Positions 6,226 through 7,522 of a stretch of DNA of 7,522 nucleotides are shown piece by piece. The DNA comes from Thermoleophilia bacterium (GTDB taxonomy: Bacteria; Actinomycetota; Thermoleophilia; Gaiellales; F1-60-MAGs149). Under the pieces are notes generated by a model, which saw nothing but the letters and a program-made list of their open reading frames with translations, was not told the DNA's origin and made no database searches. The stretch covers positions 1 through 7,522 of the forward strand of contig JAEMTW010000085.1 in the NCBI GenBank assembly GCA_016462095.1, written 5' to 3'. A program made the translations under genes and the position numbers. Numbering within the stretch: the first letter of the stretch is position 1; the number at the start of each line of letters is the position of its first letter.

Positions 6226-6633
6226 GTGACCGTTGCCGCAAGTGGAGTGCGGGACGCCAAGGGCAAGCAGATCCAACAGGTCTCCTCGGCTCCCGGCGAG
6301 GCGAAGAAGGCTGCGAGCGAGTTGCGCAAGGAACGCGCCGGGCTCGCGCGCCGCTACCAAGAGTTGCGTGGCGACCTTGGTGGACTGCTGATCGAGATGG
6401 CGCGCCGCGACCAGTTCAACTTTCATCTCTTGCGCCTGCGTGCCGCCGAGGCCGTCACCGTTGAGCAACGTGCGCGCGAGATCGATGGCGCACTCACGTT
6501 GCATGCGGCGAGTGGGCGGACCGCGCTACCGCCGGGAACCGTTGCGATGTCGTCGAAGAAGTGCTCGAGCTGCACGGCAGCAATTCCCGTCGACGGAAAC
6601 TTTTGCGCCTACTGCGGGACAGCCACTCAGTGA
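6226..6633 (+). CDS. Coiled-coil protein with C-terminal zinc ribbon
   Basis: 135 aa from the GTG at 6226. Residues about 10-95 are highly charged and helical (AKKAASELRKERAGLARRYQEL and onward), consistent with one or two coiled-coil helices. A flexible GRTALPPGTVAMSS linker follows, then a C-terminal zinc ribbon: CSSC (C113, C116) and CAYCG (C127, C130), that is CX2CX10CX2C. No signal peptide or membrane helix is visible, so a cytoplasmic location is expected. Such ribbons commonly mediate protein or nucleic-acid contacts; which applies here is unknown. The stop codon overlaps the start of the next gene (GTGA), and that gene's product has a zinc ribbon of the same spacing, so the two proteins are probably made together and may act together. 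It is transcribed divergently from the dehydrogenase gene. Confidence 0.82.
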   Translation: MTVAASGVRDAKGKQIQQVSSAPGEAKKAASELRKERAGLARRYQELRGDLGGLLIEMARRDQFNFHLLRLRAAEAVTVEQRAREIDGALTLHAASGRTALPPGTVAMSSKKCSSCTAAIPVDGNFCAYCGTATQ

Positions 6634-7379
6634 GCAGCGACGACCAGCCCACGATCGACGGTCCACTCCCGGGCGGTCCGCAGTTCGAAGCGCCACTGCC
6701 GGCTGCCGATGTTGCCCGCTGCCCGGCCTGCCTCTCGCCGATGCGAGCGGATCAGCGCTACTGCCTCGAATGTGGCGAGCGCCTCGCAGTTGACGAGATT
6801 CCACCGCCGCCGGGTGGAGGCTCCGCGTTCGCCAACCGCAACACCTCGATTTTGGCAATCATTGCGGTGGTCTTGATCATCGCGGGCGTTGGTCTTGCCT
6901 GGGTCGCCTTGCGTACCACGAACGATGGCGAAGATCCGGTCACGACCTCGGCGACGACGGCTACCGGTATCACGGACACGGGCATTACCGACACGGGCAT
7001 CATCGACACCGGCATGACGGACACGGGCATCACCGACACCGGCATTATCGACACGGGCATCACCGACACCGGCATGACGGACACCGGTGGCACCGTGAGT
7101 GGCTGGCCTGCCGACCAGAGTGGCTACGCGGTGATCCTCGCTTCGAAGGACGCTGCCAGCTTTATGGAGGCCGATGCCCAAGCGATCGCCGATCAGGCAA
7201 CTGCTGCTGGCGTGCCGATGGTGGGCGTGCTCGACTCCTCACTGTTCCCATCGCTCAACCCAGGCTACTGGGCTGTGTTCTCGGGGCCGTACACCACGAA
7301 GGACGAGGCGGCTTTGGCGGCAACGACCATTCAGGGTCAGGGCTACCCCGACGCGTACGCGCGCGAAGTTCAGCCGTAG
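6630..7379 (+). CDS. Zinc-ribbon, single-pass membrane protein with TGxxD repeats and a SPOR-like domain
   Basis: 249 aa from the GTG at 6630, whose last two bases open the TGA of the upstream gene; an earlier in-frame start at 6561 would lie within that gene's zinc ribbon and is less likely. Parts in order: an acidic/Pro-rich N-terminus; a zinc ribbon CPAC (C31, C34) and CLECG (C45, C48); a Pro/Gly linker; one membrane helix (about 73-95); a Thr-rich stretch with eight TG(I/M)(T/I)D pentapeptides (112-151); and a C-terminal domain (about 164-247) resembling SPOR, with SGYAVILAS as the first strand and GYWAVFSGPYTTKDEA as the central hallmark. SPOR domains bind peptidoglycan denuded of stem peptides, often at division sites. 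The likely topology is ribbon inside, SPOR outside. Role in envelope or division is inferred; the SPOR match is by eye. Confidence 0.85.
   Translation: MSSDDQPTIDGPLPGGPQFEAPLPAADVARCPACLSPMRADQRYCLECGERLAVDEIPPPPGGGSAFANRNTSILAIIAVVLIIAGVGLAWVALRTTNDGEDPVTTSATTATGITDTGITDTGIIDTGMTDTGITDTGIIDTGITDTGMTDTGGTVSGWPADQSGYAVILASKDAASFMEADAQAIADQATAAGVPMVGVLDSSLFPSLNPGYWAVFSGPYTTKDEAALAATTIQGQGYPDAYAREVQP
6963..7082 (+). repeat. Eight 15-bp tandem repeats encoding TG(I/M)(T/I)D
   Basis: Eight consecutive 15-base units, each read as Thr-Gly-(Ile/Met)-(Thr/Ile)-Asp, lie in frame inside the SPOR-like protein gene. Units differ mainly at codon third bases. Units 5 and 7 are identical to each other, as are units 4 and 8, which suggests duplication of larger blocks. 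The repeat forms the extracellular linker between the membrane helix and the SPOR-like domain. Gain or loss of units would keep the frame and change linker length by five residues. Confidence 0.9.
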
Positions 7380-7433
7380 CGGCATTGTCACCGCCTGCTG
7401 GCTCGGGAGTTAGTCGCGTTACACAGCGCCGTT

Positions 7434-7449
7434 TGTGCTTTATATCACA
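7434..7449. promoter_or_regulatory. Crp/GlxR-type operator
   Basis: TGTGCTTTATATCACA differs by one base from the Crp-type palindrome TGTGA-N6-TCACA, and its spacer has the central TA of the actinobacterial GlxR form (TGTGANNTANNTCACA). Flanking T7433 and A7450 extend the dyad. It ends five bases before a candidate -35 box, about 48 bases upstream (centre) of the predicted transcription start. No Crp-family gene is in the window, so the binding protein is inferred from motif alone. Confidence 0.5.
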
Positions 7450-7454
7450 ATGCC

Positions 7455-7483
7455 TTGTGCGGAGAACGTATCACCGGTATAGT
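7455..7483 (+). promoter_or_regulatory. Sigma70-type promoter reading off the right edge
   Basis: TTGTGC (7455-7460) and TATAGT (7478-7483) are separated by exactly 17 bases. The -10 box matches consensus at five of six positions and the -35 box keeps the TTG core. Transcription would start near 7490 and run out of the window to the right, so the target gene is not visible. Confidence 0.5.
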
Positions 7484-7492
7484 GCGTTGCAC

Positions 7493-7520
7493 GCGCTTAG
7501 CAGGTCTGCCTGCGGAGCGC
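7493..7520 (+). other. Hairpin at the predicted transcript start (5' leader or RNA gene)
   Basis: GCGCT (7493-7497) pairs with AGCGC (7516-7520), and GCAGG (7500-7504) with CCTGC (7509-7513), around a TCTG loop with a small symmetric internal loop. It begins about three bases after the predicted start of the 7455-7483 promoter. It may be a structured mRNA leader or the first stem of a small RNA; the sequence ends two bases later, so I cannot tell which. Confidence 0.4.
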
Positions 7521-7522
7521 AC

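Noticed and set aside
6026..6241. 71-codon minus-strand frame whose stop overlaps the dehydrogenase ATG as ATGA
   Set aside because: The overlap is suggestive of coupling, but the dehydrogenase has its own full Shine-Dalgarno, the frame has no start with a ribosome binding site, weak third-base GC bias, and covers the start and control region of the divergent gene.
6963..7082. Tandem repeat as a CRISPR or intergenic satellite
   Set aside because: Units are 15 bp, contiguous without spacers and in frame within a well-supported gene.
6627..7181. Minus-strand open frames across the pentapeptide repeat, including one reading MPVSV repeats
   Set aside because: These are reverse-strand echoes of the 15-bp repeat; the plus-strand protein has a zinc ribbon, membrane helix and SPOR-like domain.

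Overview
The window is GC-rich, densely coding bacterial DNA. Several traits fit a high-GC actinobacterium, possibly of the Thermoleophilia/Solirubrobacterales type: short GQ(S/G)TVEY-type prepilin proteins, frequent GTG starts, zinc-ribbon and SPOR proteins, and a GlxR/Crp-like operator. This placement is inference; no rRNA or marker gene is present. No tRNA, rRNA, CRISPR array, transposase or phage gene was seen.

Layout. (1) 2-310, plus strand: the C-terminal end of a coiled-coil protein cut by the left edge. (2) 533-2168, plus strand: two overlapping genes for large prepilin-like proteins (276 and 273 aa). They look like diverged tandem paralogues, each with a class III/Flp-type signal and two matching C-terminal cysteines. 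(3) 2165-2374, minus strand: a small Flp-type pilin, convergent with the pair, its stop codon sharing a CTAG palindrome with that of the second gene. Its leader holds a strong hairpin next to its ribosome binding site. (4) 6029-2501, minus strand: 3-hydroxyacyl-CoA dehydrogenase, a small secreted protein of unknown function, an OmpR/PhoB-type response regulator and a HAMP histidine kinase, tightly packed and probably one operon. (5) 6226-7379, plus strand, divergent from (4): two genes overlapping by four bases (GTGA). The first encodes a coiled-coil zinc-ribbon protein, the second a zinc-ribbon, membrane, TGxxD-repeat and SPOR protein. (6) 7380-7522: a regulatory region with a near-perfect Crp/GlxR-type palindrome, a sigma70-like promoter and a hairpin at the predicted transcript start, serving something beyond the right edge.

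Themes. Most products point at the cell envelope: three pilin-like proteins, a secreted protein encoded beside a membrane sensor kinase and its regulator, and a SPOR protein expected to touch peptidoglycan. The least ordinary items are the paralogous prepilin pair with its cysteine pattern, the coupled zinc-ribbon pair, the structured pilin leader and the right-edge regulatory cluster. Nothing in the window is a recognised defence or mobile system.
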